From: Bacteroidota bacterium
GTDB lineage: Bacteria; Bacteroidota; Bacteroidia; Chitinophagales; LD1
DNA length: 64,000 nt
Assembly: GCA_016722375.1 (NCBI GenBank)
Contig: JADKJG010000004.1
Span: forward strand, 1 to 64,000
Direction of reading: 5' to 3'
Part shown: piece by piece, positions 11,781 through 19,585 of the stretch
How the letters are laid out: each line of letters starts with the position of its first letter
Numbering within the stretch: position 1 is the first letter of the stretch
The notes under the pieces: model-generated
The model's database searches: none
The model's input: the letters and a program-made list of their open reading frames with translations, nothing else
What the model was told of the DNA's origin: nothing
Position numbers and translations under genes: made by a program

Positions 11781-11951
11781 ATGAATATCAAGCAGTTGAA
11801 TAAAAGTAAAGTTCCGATTGTCCGCATTGACCCATCACTTGAAAAATTCAAGAACACTCCGGTTTTTCAGGATAAGGTTGACAAGGCAAATGAAATCCTC
11901 CGGGTTGTAGGGCTTCCTAAACCGCCACAGAAGAAAAAGGCACAAAGCTAA
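11781..11951 (+). CDS. Small protein paired with the DUF6934 gene
   Basis: A 56-residue product starts at ATG 11781 and stops at 11949-11951. It reads MNIKQLNKSKVPIVRIDPSL at the start and ends with a basic PPQKKKAQS tail. It is 9 bases downstream of the DUF6934 gene, so translational coupling is likely. No domain is recognised. Its size and position would fit an antitoxin or accessory subunit, but nothing in the sequence proves it. Confidence 0.6.
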   Translation: MNIKQLNKSKVPIVRIDPSLEKFKNTPVFQDKVDKANEILRVVGLPKPPQKKKAQS

Positions 11952-12035
11952 ATCAGGTGTTATATCCTGTTGTTTTTCCCTCGTTCAGGAATGGTTGAGA
12001 TTACTGATATGTTCCCCGAGAGCATTTCCCATATC

Positions 12036-12103
12036 CTTGTAAAAAACAAATTCCCCTTGTAAGTGTTGGTGGAAGTTTGTTTTATTGCCAAAACAAATTC
12101 ATT
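12036..12103 (+). repeat. Direct repeat, right copy, flanking the DUF6934 cassette
   Basis: Second copy of the repeat at 11163-11229. The last 28 bases, including the TTTGTTTT/AAAACAAA hairpin, are identical in both copies. It ends 22 bases before the clpP start codon, so it lies in the clpP leader. Confidence 0.85.
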
Positions 12104-12125
12104 TTAGAACCCTATTTTAAAGATA

Positions 12126-12830
12126 ATGAACATAAAAGAAGCACAAGAGTTTAAGAAATATGCGGTGAAACATCACGGCATGAGTAGTATGCACTTAGAT
12201 AATTACGTCAAGAAAGTGTATAGCAACGCTTCGGGAATCAATAACCTGACCCGTACGGTGATTGAAGAACGACAGATGCCTTTTCGTGAGGTAGATGTGT
12301 TCTCTCGACTGATGATGGATCGGATTATTTTTCTCGGTACGCCGATTGACGATTATATCGCAGCAATTATTCAGGCGCAACTATTGTTTTTGGAAAGCAG
12401 TGATTCGCGTTCCGATGTTCAGATATACGTCCACAGCCCTGGTGGCGAGGTGTATTCGGGCATGGGGATTTATGATACCATGCAATATGTAACGATGGAC
12501 GTTGCGACGATCTGCACCGGTATGGCCGCTTCGATGGCTGCTGTGCTTTTATGCGCTGGGGAAAAAGGAAAGCGCACCGCATTGAAACATGCCAGAGTGA
12601 TGATTCACCAGCCGCTTGGAGGCATTGGTGGCAAGGCGAGTGAAATCGAGATTTCGGTTAAGGAAATTCGGAAAATCAAAGAAGAACTTTATACAATTAT
12701 CAGTGAGCACTCCGGTCAGCCGATGGATAAAGTGGCCTTAGACAGCGACCGCGATTATTGGATGGATGCTCAAGAAGCCAAAGATTATGGCATGATTGAC
12801 GAAGTGCTGTTCCGCACCTCGAAGAAATAG
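12126..12830 (+). CDS. clpP: ATP-dependent Clp protease proteolytic subunit
   Basis: ClpP is the serine peptidase barrel of the Clp protease; it degrades unfolded or tagged cytoplasmic proteins delivered by ClpX or ClpA. The 234-residue protein keeps the full catalytic triad with the family spacing: Ser136 in GMAASMAAV, His161 in ARVMIHQP, Asp210 in DSDRD. An N-terminal extension of about 50 residues relative to E. coli ClpP contains LTRTVIEERQ, the usual start of the mature protein. clpX follows after 64 bases, the classical order. The leader contains one of the 68 bp repeats, which could affect its expression. Confidence 0.95.
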   Translation: MNIKEAQEFKKYAVKHHGMSSMHLDNYVKKVYSNASGINNLTRTVIEERQMPFREVDVFSRLMMDRIIFLGTPIDDYIAAIIQAQLLFLESSDSRSDVQIYVHSPGGEVYSGMGIYDTMQYVTMDVATICTGMAASMAAVLLCAGEKGKRTALKHARVMIHQPLGGIGGKASEIEISVKEIRKIKEELYTIISEHSGQPMDKVALDSDRDYWMDAQEAKDYGMIDEVLFRTSKK

Positions 12831-12894
12831 TCCACCTTGTACGATACAACCTTTTGAGTCCAATTTCGTATCATAATTACATATTCACAAACTT

Positions 12895-14128
12895 ATGAAG
12901 AAGGAAAACGAACCGACCTGTGCCTTTTGTGGTAGAAAAAAGCGCGAGACACAGATTCTTATTTCAGGCATAGAAGGCCATATCTGCGAAAACTGTGTGG
13001 CACAGGCGCAGCAGATTATAGATGAAGAGCTTTTTCAAAAGCAAAAAAAGTTTCAGTTCAACCTGCCGAACTCCGTCAAGCCCAAAGACATCAAACAGTT
13101 TTTGGATACTTATGTGATAGGGCAAGACGAAGCGAAGAAATTTATTTCAGTGGCCGTTTATAATCATTACAAAAGACTGAACCAGTCCAAGACAGATGAA
13201 GTAGAGATTGAAAAGAGCAATATCCTGATGGTAGGTCAAACCGGGACCGGTAAGACTTTATTGGCCAGAACGATTGCTAAGTTTTTAAATGTCCCTTTTG
13301 CTATTGTAGATGCTACGGTGTTTACAGAGGCAGGCTACGTGGGTGAAGATGTGGAGAGTATTCTTTCTCGTCTGCTTCAGGTTTGCAACTATGATGTGAG
13401 TGCTGCACAGCATGGCATCATATATATAGATGAAATTGATAAAATTGCTCGCAAGGGGGATAATCCTTCCATCACCCGTGATGTATCTGGCGAAGGTGTT
13501 CAACAGGCCATGTTGAAATTGTTGGAAGGAACAGAAGTATTGGTTCCCCCACAAGGCGGTAGAAAACATCCGGAGCAAAAGATGGTGAAAGTAGATACCT
13601 CTAATATCCTGTTTATCTGCGGCGGCGCTTTTGAAGGAATTGATAAGTTGATTGCCATCCGCTTAAATCAATCAAAGGTAGGCTTTCAAGAAAGGTCAAG
13701 ACAAACTAAAAGTGGATAAGGACAATTTCCTGAAACATATTTCACCCCTTGATTTAAGAACCTTCGGATTGATTCCGGAACTCATCGGTCGTGTACCGGT
13801 ACTGGTTCACCTAGACCCACTTGATGCGGAAGCATTGCGTTCTATTTTGTTGGAACCGAAAAATGCTTTGCTCAAACAATACAAGAAAATCTTCAAAGCG
13901 GATGGCATTGCCCTCAATTTTGAAGATGATGCTATAGAATATGTCGTAGAGAAGGCCCTGGAATTTAAGTTAGGTGCCCGTGGATTACGCTCCATCTGTG
14001 AAGCCGTGATGACCGATGCGATGTATGAAATGCCCTCTGATACTTCTGTCAAAGAGTTTACGGTTACCCGTGAATTCGTAGAAGAAAAGATGGGCAAAGC
14101 AAACGTCAGCAAGCTGAAAGCCGCTTAA
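12895..14128 (+). CDS. clpX: ATP-dependent Clp protease ATP-binding subunit ClpX (one frameshift)
   Basis: ClpX is the AAA+ unfoldase that recognises and threads substrates into ClpP. Visible features are an N-terminal zinc-binding domain (CAFCGR ... CENC), Walker A GQTGTGKT, Walker B IIYIDEIDKI, and sensor/arginine regions (FGLIPELIGR). The reading frame shifts by one base near 13689-13692: upstream frame ends after KVGFQERSR, while the shifted frame reads KKGQDKLKVDKDNFLKHI and continues normally to 14128. Combined length is about 410 residues, the normal family size. ClpX is widely conserved and the rest is intact, so a sequencing or assembly indel is much more likely than a real pseudogene. 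Confidence 0.93.
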
Positions 14129-14133
14129 TCTCC

Positions 14134-14970
14134 TTATTTATTTTTTAGGTGCCATTCCAACAACCTATAAATAGGTTGGCGGTCCACTATTCCTAATTCG
14201 CATCCGTATTTAGCAGCAACACTTTCTAATGCTTCTTTGAAATAGAAGGCAATGGAGCCAACAAAGTGGACGGGATATCCCTGATAGTTTTCATAACAAA
14301 GAATATGATGTTTGAAGAAATCATCGAAGCCTTCTTCTGCCAGCCAGTTCATAAAATCTTTGTCGGGGCTATCACTCATCACCTTTGCAAATCGCGCTAA
14401 GTAAACATTGACATGTGGCTTGCGATAAACGCTGTCAATGATGTTTTCCTTGTTCAGGCCGTATTCATCGCGAAGTATTTTGATCGTAGCTTCTGGCAGT
14501 TCATTATAAAGGAACTTGGCGAGCAAAATTTTACCAAAGTAAGCACCGCCTCCTTCATCACCCAAAACATATCCCAAAGCAGGAACACCCTGAAGGATTT
14601 CTTTTCCATCATAGATGCAAGAGTTCGAACCGGTTCCTAAAATACAAGCAATACCCGGTCGCCCATCGTAGGTGGCAACCGCCGCTGCTTTTAAATCATG
14701 TTCGACTATGATTGTTGCGGCTTTGGAGTAAAAACTGTTCAGGGCGTCATAGACAATTTTCTTCCGTTCATCGCTGGAACAACTCGCACCATAGAAATAC
14801 ACCTCCTTAACCTGCTCCTTGATTTGAACTAAGGTGGGCTGTTTCATCAATTCGGCATAAATACTTTCGGAGGTATGAAACAATGGATTCAATCCAATTG
14901 TTTCATACAATTCTTTTTTCTCTGTCAGCCAATTTGTTTTGGTAGAGCCGCTTTCTGCAATAAGGATCAT
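14134..14970 (-). CDS. BadF/BadG-type ATPase, N-acetylglucosamine kinase-like
   Basis: The 278-residue protein has the sugar kinase/ASKHA fold signature: phosphate-binding loop AESGSTKTNW at the N-terminus, GIACILGTGSNSCIYDG in the middle, and GYVLGDEGGGAYFGK as the adenosine/phosphate motif. This matches the BadF/BadG/BcrA/BcrD family, whose bacterial members next to envelope genes are usually N-acetylglucosamine (or related amino-sugar) kinases. A role in recycling cell-wall amino sugars is inferred. It is convergent with clpX (5 bases between stops) and upstream of nothing else on its own strand except lptF/G and tgt, with a 28-base gap, so it may be the last gene of a tgt-lptF/G operon. 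Confidence 0.8.
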   Translation of the reverse strand: MILIAESGSTKTNWLTEKKELYETIGLNPLFHTSESIYAELMKQPTLVQIKEQVKEVYFYGASCSSDERKKIVYDALNSFYSKAATIIVEHDLKAAAVATYDGRPGIACILGTGSNSCIYDGKEILQGVPALGYVLGDEGGGAYFGKILLAKFLYNELPEATIKILRDEYGLNKENIIDSVYRKPHVNVYLARFAKVMSDSPDKDFMNWLAEEGFDDFFKHHILCYENYQGYPVHFVGSIAFYFKEALESVAAKYGCELGIVDRQPIYRLLEWHLKNK

Positions 14971-14998
14971 AGAATATATATTGAGTTGTTATTGCCCT

Positions 14999-16075
14999 CT
15001 ATTTGGGCGCACGCTTCAACAGGTATAACCCTATTGCCGCGTAAATAAAATTTGGTATCCAGACGCCCAATATCGGAGGTAAAGATGAATTGGTGGAAAA
15101 AGTAGTGCTGAATTTCATGGTCATTTCATATAAGGCACTCAGAGCGATGCCTATCACCAAATGCCAGCCCAGTCCTCCGCGCACCTTCCGCGAGGCCACA
15201 CTCACCCCTATCAAGGTCATTAAATAAATGCTGAAAGCAGAAGAAGTACGGCGATACAACTCAATCTCAAAATACTCGATATTGGGTTGTCCCGCTTGAT
15301 ATAGATACTGGATATATTCCTTCAATTGCGGCGTGGTCATCGTTTCTTTTTGATTTTCGGTGTACGAAAAATCAATAGGAGTGAAGGAGAAAGTAGTATC
15401 CATAAATTCTCCTTTCGTAATCAGGTCTCCGTTGTCTCTAAACTCCCGCGTGTAGTATTTATTGAGTCGCCACTTCTTCGTTTCTTTCAACCACTCCACC
15501 TTCTCCGAGCGAATTTTATAAACGAGCCTACCATCCTTAAATTTATCTACACCAAATTTATTCGCCGTACCGTCTTTGGGTTTATATCCTTCCATATAAA
15601 TAACGGTACCGGGTGCAATCGTCCGATGGAAATTGTAGTGTATCCATTCGGGTGGCTTATACACATATTTTCTTTCAAACTCCAGGCGTTTCTCATTAGA
15701 AAAGGGAACGAAATAATTATTGCCTACATAAAAAGCCAATGCCAAGATAGTGGCTCCCAGAAAGTAAGGATATAGCAACCGATAAAAACTCGTTCCACTG
15801 TTCAAGATAGCAACTATTTCAGAACGTTCTGCCAACTGGGAAGTGAAGAAGATAACGGCCACCAACACAAAGAAAGGCCCGATCATGGACGTAATCCAAG
15901 GTAGAAAATAAACAAAGTAGTCTAACACAATGGCTTTGAACGGAGCATGATTCGTCACAAAAGCATCTATCTTCTCTTGCACGTCAATCACCACCGTGAT
16001 GCACAGCAACAGCGCCATGATGAACACAAACGTGCCAAGGAATTTCCGCAGTATGTACCAGTCCAATTTCTTCAT
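14999..16075 (-). CDS. LptF/LptG family lipopolysaccharide export permease
   Basis: The 358-residue YjgP/YjgQ-family protein has about six transmembrane segments: one near the N-terminus (FLGTFVFIMALLLCITVVI), two more by residue 115, and three at the C-terminal end, with a large periplasmic beta-jellyroll domain between. LptF and LptG form the membrane part of the LptB2FG ABC exporter that lifts LPS out of the inner membrane. Which of the two this is cannot be decided from sequence alone. It starts 2 bases after the tgt stop codon, so the two are co-transcribed, an arrangement I recall from other Bacteroidota. Confidence 0.85.
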   Translation of the reverse strand: MKKLDWYILRKFLGTFVFIMALLLCITVVIDVQEKIDAFVTNHAPFKAIVLDYFVYFLPWITSMIGPFFVLVAVIFFTSQLAERSEIVAILNSGTSFYRLLYPYFLGATILALAFYVGNNYFVPFSNEKRLEFERKYVYKPPEWIHYNFHRTIAPGTVIYMEGYKPKDGTANKFGVDKFKDGRLVYKIRSEKVEWLKETKKWRLNKYYTREFRDNGDLITKGEFMDTTFSFTPIDFSYTENQKETMTTPQLKEYIQYLYQAGQPNIEYFEIELYRRTSSAFSIYLMTLIGVSVASRKVRGGLGWHLVIGIALSALYEMTMKFSTTFSTNSSLPPILGVWIPNFIYAAIGLYLLKRAPK

Positions 16076-16077
16076 GC

Positions 16078-17208
16078 CTACAACCGTTGCATCAGTTTCA
16101 CCACCATTTCTTTTTTCCAGCTTGCAAAAGTTCCTTCAATGATTTTGCGACGCGCTTCTTTCACCAGCCATAAATATAAACTGAGGTTATTAATAGAAGC
16201 AATCTGCGCGCCCAACATCTCGCCGGTATGCACCAGATGGCGCACGAAGGCTTTGGAATGATTGCGCATCATCGCACAATCGCTCTGCTCATCAATCGGC
16301 GAAAAATCATCTTTCCATTTTTCATTCTTGATATTGATGATGCCCTGCTTCGTAAACAACATGCCGTTGCGTGCGTTGCGCGTGGGCATCACGCAGTCAA
16401 ACATATCTACCCCCAACGCAATTCCCTCCAGGATATTGGCAGGCGTGCCTACACCCATCAGGTAGCGCGGCTTTTCTTTTGGCAAAATATCGCAGACCAG
16501 TTCCGTCATTTCATACATTTCATCATCCGGTTCGCCGACAGAAAGACCGCCGATAGCGTTTCCATCCATCCCCATCGAAGCAATAAACTCCGCCGACTCT
16601 TTTCTCAAATCACGATACACACTTCCCTGCACAATCGGAAAGAGCGTCTGCTCATATCCATAAGGACATTCCGTTTCGCGGTAGCGACCGATGCAGCGCT
16701 CCAGCCACCGGTGCGTCAGGTGCATGGATTTTTTGGCATAGTCCATGTCGCAGGGGTAGGGCGTACATTCATCAAAAGCCATGATGATATCGGCGCCAAT
16801 CTTGCGCTGAATATCCATCACCCCTTCGGGAGAGAAAAAATGTTTAGAGCCATCAATATGGCTGCGAAACTCTACCCCTTCTTCTCTAATCTTCCGAATC
16901 TCAGACAGCGAATGCACTTGATAGCCGCCGCTATCGGTCAGGATGGGGCCATCCCAATTGTTGAACTTATGCAGGCCGCCGGCTTTCTCTATCACCTCCG
17001 TCCCGGGACGGAGGTAAAGATGGTAAGTATTGCCTAAAATAATTTGTGCGCCGACAAACTCTTTCAACTCATGAATATGAACGGCCTTGACAGCGCCGAG
17101 CGTACCCACCGGCATAAAGATGGGTGTTTCAATCTGGCCGTGGTCGGTCGTAATCTCTCCGGCGCGTGCCTTGGTGCCGGGGTCTTTGGCTATTAAACTA
17201 AATTTCAT
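16078..17208 (-). CDS. tgt: tRNA-guanine(34) transglycosylase
   Basis: Tgt swaps guanine 34 of GUN-anticodon tRNAs for preQ1 in queuosine synthesis. Its 376 residues match the family length. Key motifs are present: LTDSGGYQVHSLS (catalytic Asp), GGLSVGEP, and FDCVMPTRNARNG (nucleophile Asp). The C-terminal zinc site looks degenerate. The usual Cys-x-Cys-x2-Cys is replaced by SDCAMM, and the expected His in an IHN motif is Asn (SINNL). I recall other Bacteroidota Tgt proteins also lacking these cysteines, so this may be a lineage trait rather than inactivation. First gene of the tgt-lptF/G operon. Confidence 0.92.
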   Translation of the reverse strand: MKFSLIAKDPGTKARAGEITTDHGQIETPIFMPVGTLGAVKAVHIHELKEFVGAQIILGNTYHLYLRPGTEVIEKAGGLHKFNNWDGPILTDSGGYQVHSLSEIRKIREEGVEFRSHIDGSKHFFSPEGVMDIQRKIGADIIMAFDECTPYPCDMDYAKKSMHLTHRWLERCIGRYRETECPYGYEQTLFPIVQGSVYRDLRKESAEFIASMGMDGNAIGGLSVGEPDDEMYEMTELVCDILPKEKPRYLMGVGTPANILEGIALGVDMFDCVMPTRNARNGMLFTKQGIINIKNEKWKDDFSPIDEQSDCAMMRNHSKAFVRHLVHTGEMLGAQIASINNLSLYLWLVKEARRKIIEGTFASWKKEMVVKLMQRL

Positions 17209-17298
17209 AACGGGGCGTGAAGATAGAAGGAAGTTTTGCGAAATAAACTTGTGGCCTCCGGCTACATTTTGCAGCTATAAGCTGTTATCTTGTCAGGA

Positions 17299-17317
17299 CG
17301 TAGGCAAATAGCCTACG
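17299..17317. repeat. Short palindrome shared with the 30.6 kb repeat island
   Basis: CGTAGGC-aaata-GCCTACG is a perfect 7 bp hairpin. The same sequence (GGCGTAGGCTATTTGCC) recurs near 30638-30655 and a shorter form near 30830. The rest of the 17209-17444 gap shows only A/T-rich leader sequence for the next gene. Confidence 0.6.
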
Positions 17318-17444
17318 CCCAGTTAGAGGAAAAACATCAACCGGGGCATAAGGCGCACGGCGATAAAAAAAGCACTAATTGAGAAGTAGTTATAGTGATC
17401 TGGATTTTTAAGCTTACTTTGGGATACAACTAAAATATGCCATT

Positions 17445-17666
17445 ATGAAAACTAAAATCTTAAAAGGTGTAATCATCATCTTTGTTGCTTCCCTGCTTAT
17501 CACGTCTTGCAAAAAGAGGGCATTAGGAGTTTGCTATTGCCATTATTTGAGCGGAGCTAAGACAGAATATAATCTTACCTCGCTTACTCGCAGCCAGCAA
17601 ATAGATTCCTGTTATGTATTAGATGGAAATGCCGGAGCATTTGCGGGAGATTGTGATCTTGAGTAG
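17445..17666 (+). CDS. Small predicted lipoprotein
   Basis: The 73-residue product begins with a lipoprotein signal peptide (MKTKILKGVIIIFVASLLITSC, cysteine at residue 22) followed by KKRALGVCYCHYLSG. Four further cysteines in about 50 mature residues suggest disulphide bonds. No family is recognised. A TTACTTTG box about 30 bases upstream resembles a -7 element, so it probably has its own promoter. It stands alone, with tgt divergent on the other side. Confidence 0.6.
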   Translation: MKTKILKGVIIIFVASLLITSCKKRALGVCYCHYLSGAKTEYNLTSLTRSQQIDSCYVLDGNAGAFAGDCDLE

Positions 17667-17882
17667 GCTTCTGTGCCGTTGGTGTTTAGTTCATCCATTG
17701 AAATTGATATAATGAACGTCACCAACAACTACTTCTGAACCCTTAAAGGCGAAGGGAGTGCTGACTATGGCTTACAAGTTCTACCTTCATTATTCGGCGT
17801 TCAATATTCGATATTTAAAACAATAAAGAACATCGCATGCTGAATGATGAATATTTAAAGCACAAATCTAAAGGCAACGTCT

Positions 17883-17911
17883 CTTTTTACAATAAATATA
17901 AATGTAAAAAG
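17883..17911. repeat. Hairpin repeat, copy 1
   Basis: CTTTTTACA, an 11-base loop ATAAATATAAA, then TGTAAAAAG form a perfect 9 bp stem. The loop and the following GGACTCTGCG are identical in the second copy at 19115-19143. The surrounding gap 17667-18089 has no convincing gene; an open frame at 17837-18052 is built across this hairpin and is not believed. Confidence 0.7.
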
Positions 17912-18089
17912 GACTCTGCGCTATTTAGTTTACTCTTTCATTTGCGCAGAGTTCTGAAGAGGAAACTCTGCGGGGGGAAAATTGATTGCGGCTACCCCAC
18001 TCGTCGCTTTCCCACTTGCTTTCCTTCAGACGAGGACGAGTGGGGGCACTGAACCGCCACTTTTGCCAAACCGCTGTTATGCGTTGCCT

Positions 18090-18671
18090 TTATTGGTTTC
18101 TTGCCGGCATCTTTAACTCGTTATGAAGTGGGGCTTTGTCAATTTCAATGATAGACCTTGCATATGACCGCAACTCAGATGATATAGATGGAATAGAACC
18201 TACCAAATGAAGGTCTACACCGTCACCTTCAACTAGGCTTTGAACTGGTTCATGAAAGTCACCGTCACCAGCCGCCAATACCAATTTAGTCCACTTTCTT
18301 CGGTAATATGAACGGGTCATGTGGTAAATCAGCCCCACGTCAACACCTTTTTGACTTCTCAATTCATATTGAACTTCTGATTCTGTTGGGTGCATCACAG
18401 GAAGTCCACCAAGTTGTTCAGGCCAAAATAGAGGCTTCTTGCTTAACCAATATATTTTTACTCTAAATCCAGGTCCTTTTGGATAGGGTAATGTCAAAAA
18501 GCCGTGTAGTTTTTCTGCTGTTGGAGGGTCATTGTCTGCATTAAAATAATAAGCTTCATCAATTGTGTCTCCAAGAGTCTTCTCGATGTGAGCTCTGAGT
18601 TTCATGTAATCCATTTTGTCTCTGAAAACTTTGTAGACGTATGATGCGTCAATAAAAAGTCCTATTGCCAT
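18090..18671 (-). CDS. NYN domain (LabA/DUF88) putative ribonuclease
   Basis: The 193-residue protein matches the NYN superfamily of PIN-like nucleases. An N-terminal FIDASYVYK carries the first conserved Asp, a mid-protein KGVDVGLIYHM carries the second, and LVLAAGDGDFHEPVQ carries the third acidic cluster. NYN proteins generally cleave RNA with a divalent metal. Its substrate is unknown. It is followed on its own strand by no close gene; about 130 bases upstream lies another minus-strand gene with a strong hairpin between them, so the two are probably transcribed separately. Confidence 0.85.
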   Translation of the reverse strand: MAIGLFIDASYVYKVFRDKMDYMKLRAHIEKTLGDTIDEAYYFNADNDPPTAEKLHGFLTLPYPKGPGFRVKIYWLSKKPLFWPEQLGGLPVMHPTESEVQYELRSQKGVDVGLIYHMTRSYYRRKWTKLVLAAGDGDFHEPVQSLVEGDGVDLHLVGSIPSISSELRSYARSIIEIDKAPLHNELKMPARNQ

Positions 18672-18753
18672 ATTGTTTGAATTTTAGTTGCGGTCTGTAA
18701 GGTTACGCATAACTATCGGCTTGCCGCAATAAATCTATAAAAACTTGTGGCAG

Positions 18754-18796
18754 GCCCCCCATTTGGCACGAGTTACAAACTCGCGCCAACGGGGGC
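18754..18796. terminator. Long stem-loop terminator after the 18800-19027 gene
   Basis: GCCCCC-, TGGC- and CGAGTT-blocks on the left pair with AACTCG, GCCA and GGGGGC on the right, forming an interrupted stem of about 17 bp. It begins directly after the minus-strand stop codon at 18800-18802. A T run lies on the plus-strand side, so it could act in both directions. Confidence 0.7.
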
Positions 18797-18799
18797 TTT

Positions 18800-19027
18800 T
18801 TATTGAGCAAGATTTATTTGTTCTTCGGAAACTAAATAGAGCAACGGCGCAGAATCGCCAACAATATTTACCATCAATGTAATAGGCTCATCAATTGAAT
18901 TATGGTAATGATTTACAACTAGCATTCTATTTTTTAATAGGTCAATATTAGAGTTTTGAGTTTTTGTTACTCCATCTCTTATCCACACTAAATCCCCTGA
19001 CTTATATTCCATATTTACTTTTCCCAA
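18800..19027 (-). CDS. Small protein resembling DUF2158/YodC-like proteins
   Basis: The 75-residue product has a beta-rich start (MEYKSGDLVWIRDG) like the SH3-like fold of DUF2158 proteins, then a strand-rich tail (PLLYLVSEEQINLAQ). The start may be 19027 or the internal ATG at 19012; the latter begins directly with MEYKSGD and is at least as plausible. No membrane segment or signal is present. Function is unknown, and the family assignment is tentative. Confidence 0.5.
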   Translation of the reverse strand: MGKVNMEYKSGDLVWIRDGVTKTQNSNIDLLKNRMLVVNHYHNSIDEPITLMVNIVGDSAPLLYLVSEEQINLAQ

Positions 19028-19114
19028 AAGTATAATTTATCCATTAACATGTGTCTTGAGGGGATACATACCAACCAAAATATGGCGGATATGCGCATTT
19101 CCCCCCCACCGTCT

Positions 19115-19143
19115 CTTTTTACGATAAATATAAACGCAAAAAG
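19115..19143. repeat. Hairpin repeat, copy 2
   Basis: CTTTTTACG, the same 11-base loop as at 17892-17902, then CGCAAAAAG. Compared with copy 1, the base pair next to the loop changed from A-T to G-C on both sides, so the pairing is kept; one inner pair is lost. It sits 28 bases before the 21 bp array. Confidence 0.7.
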
Positions 19144-19170
19144 GACTCTGCGGTTGAAGAACGCTACTAT

Positions 19171-19401
19171 TTGATACTGCATTTGATTGAGTTGATATAG
19201 CATTTGTCCGTATTGATATAGCATTTCATCGTATTGATGTATCAATTCGTTGTAATGCACCATCATTTCATCGTAATGCATGATCATTTTGTTGTAATGC
19301 ACCATCATTTAATTGCAATGCATGATCATTTCGCTGTAATGCTCCATCATTTCATCGTAGTGCATGATCATTTCACGGTAATGCTGCATCAATTCTATCG
19401 C
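19171..19401. repeat. 21 bp tandem array A (11 units, no indels)
   Basis: Eleven consecutive units of exactly 21 bases (231 bases in all) start at 19171, 19192, 19213 and so on. Early units begin TTGATATAGCATTT, later ones ATGCAYSATCATTT, most ending in TCGTA or TTGTA. Read on the minus strand the array is a heptad peptide (MIMHYDE, MMEHYSE, MMVHYNE), but one unit has an in-frame stop (TGCAATTAA), and the plus strand is open as well. There is no clear start or partner gene. It may be a coiled-coil coding remnant or non-coding phased DNA. Confidence 0.9.
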
Positions 19402-19585
19402 TTGAAACATCAAGCCTGTGATAATAAAAAACTTCTTTTTAATAGTCAATTATAAATAGTTTATGATTAAGATAGCAGTAAACGTAACCTTTATAGAATG
19501 TTTGCCGTATACCAATACAACAACATGTTCTAAAGATTAAAAAAACCAGAGATGGTTATCTAAAGACGGCTAGCGGTTCAACCCT

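Noticed and set aside
13680..13720. Programmed frameshift in clpX
   Set aside because: No slippery heptamer or downstream structure was seen, and clpX is not known to be recoded; a sequence error fits better.
16228..17037. 269-codon plus-strand open frame over tgt
   Set aside because: Antisense shadow of a confident gene, with odd composition.
17837..18052. 71-codon open frame
   Set aside because: It crosses the hairpin repeat and the CTCTGCG inverted repeats; composition looks non-coding.
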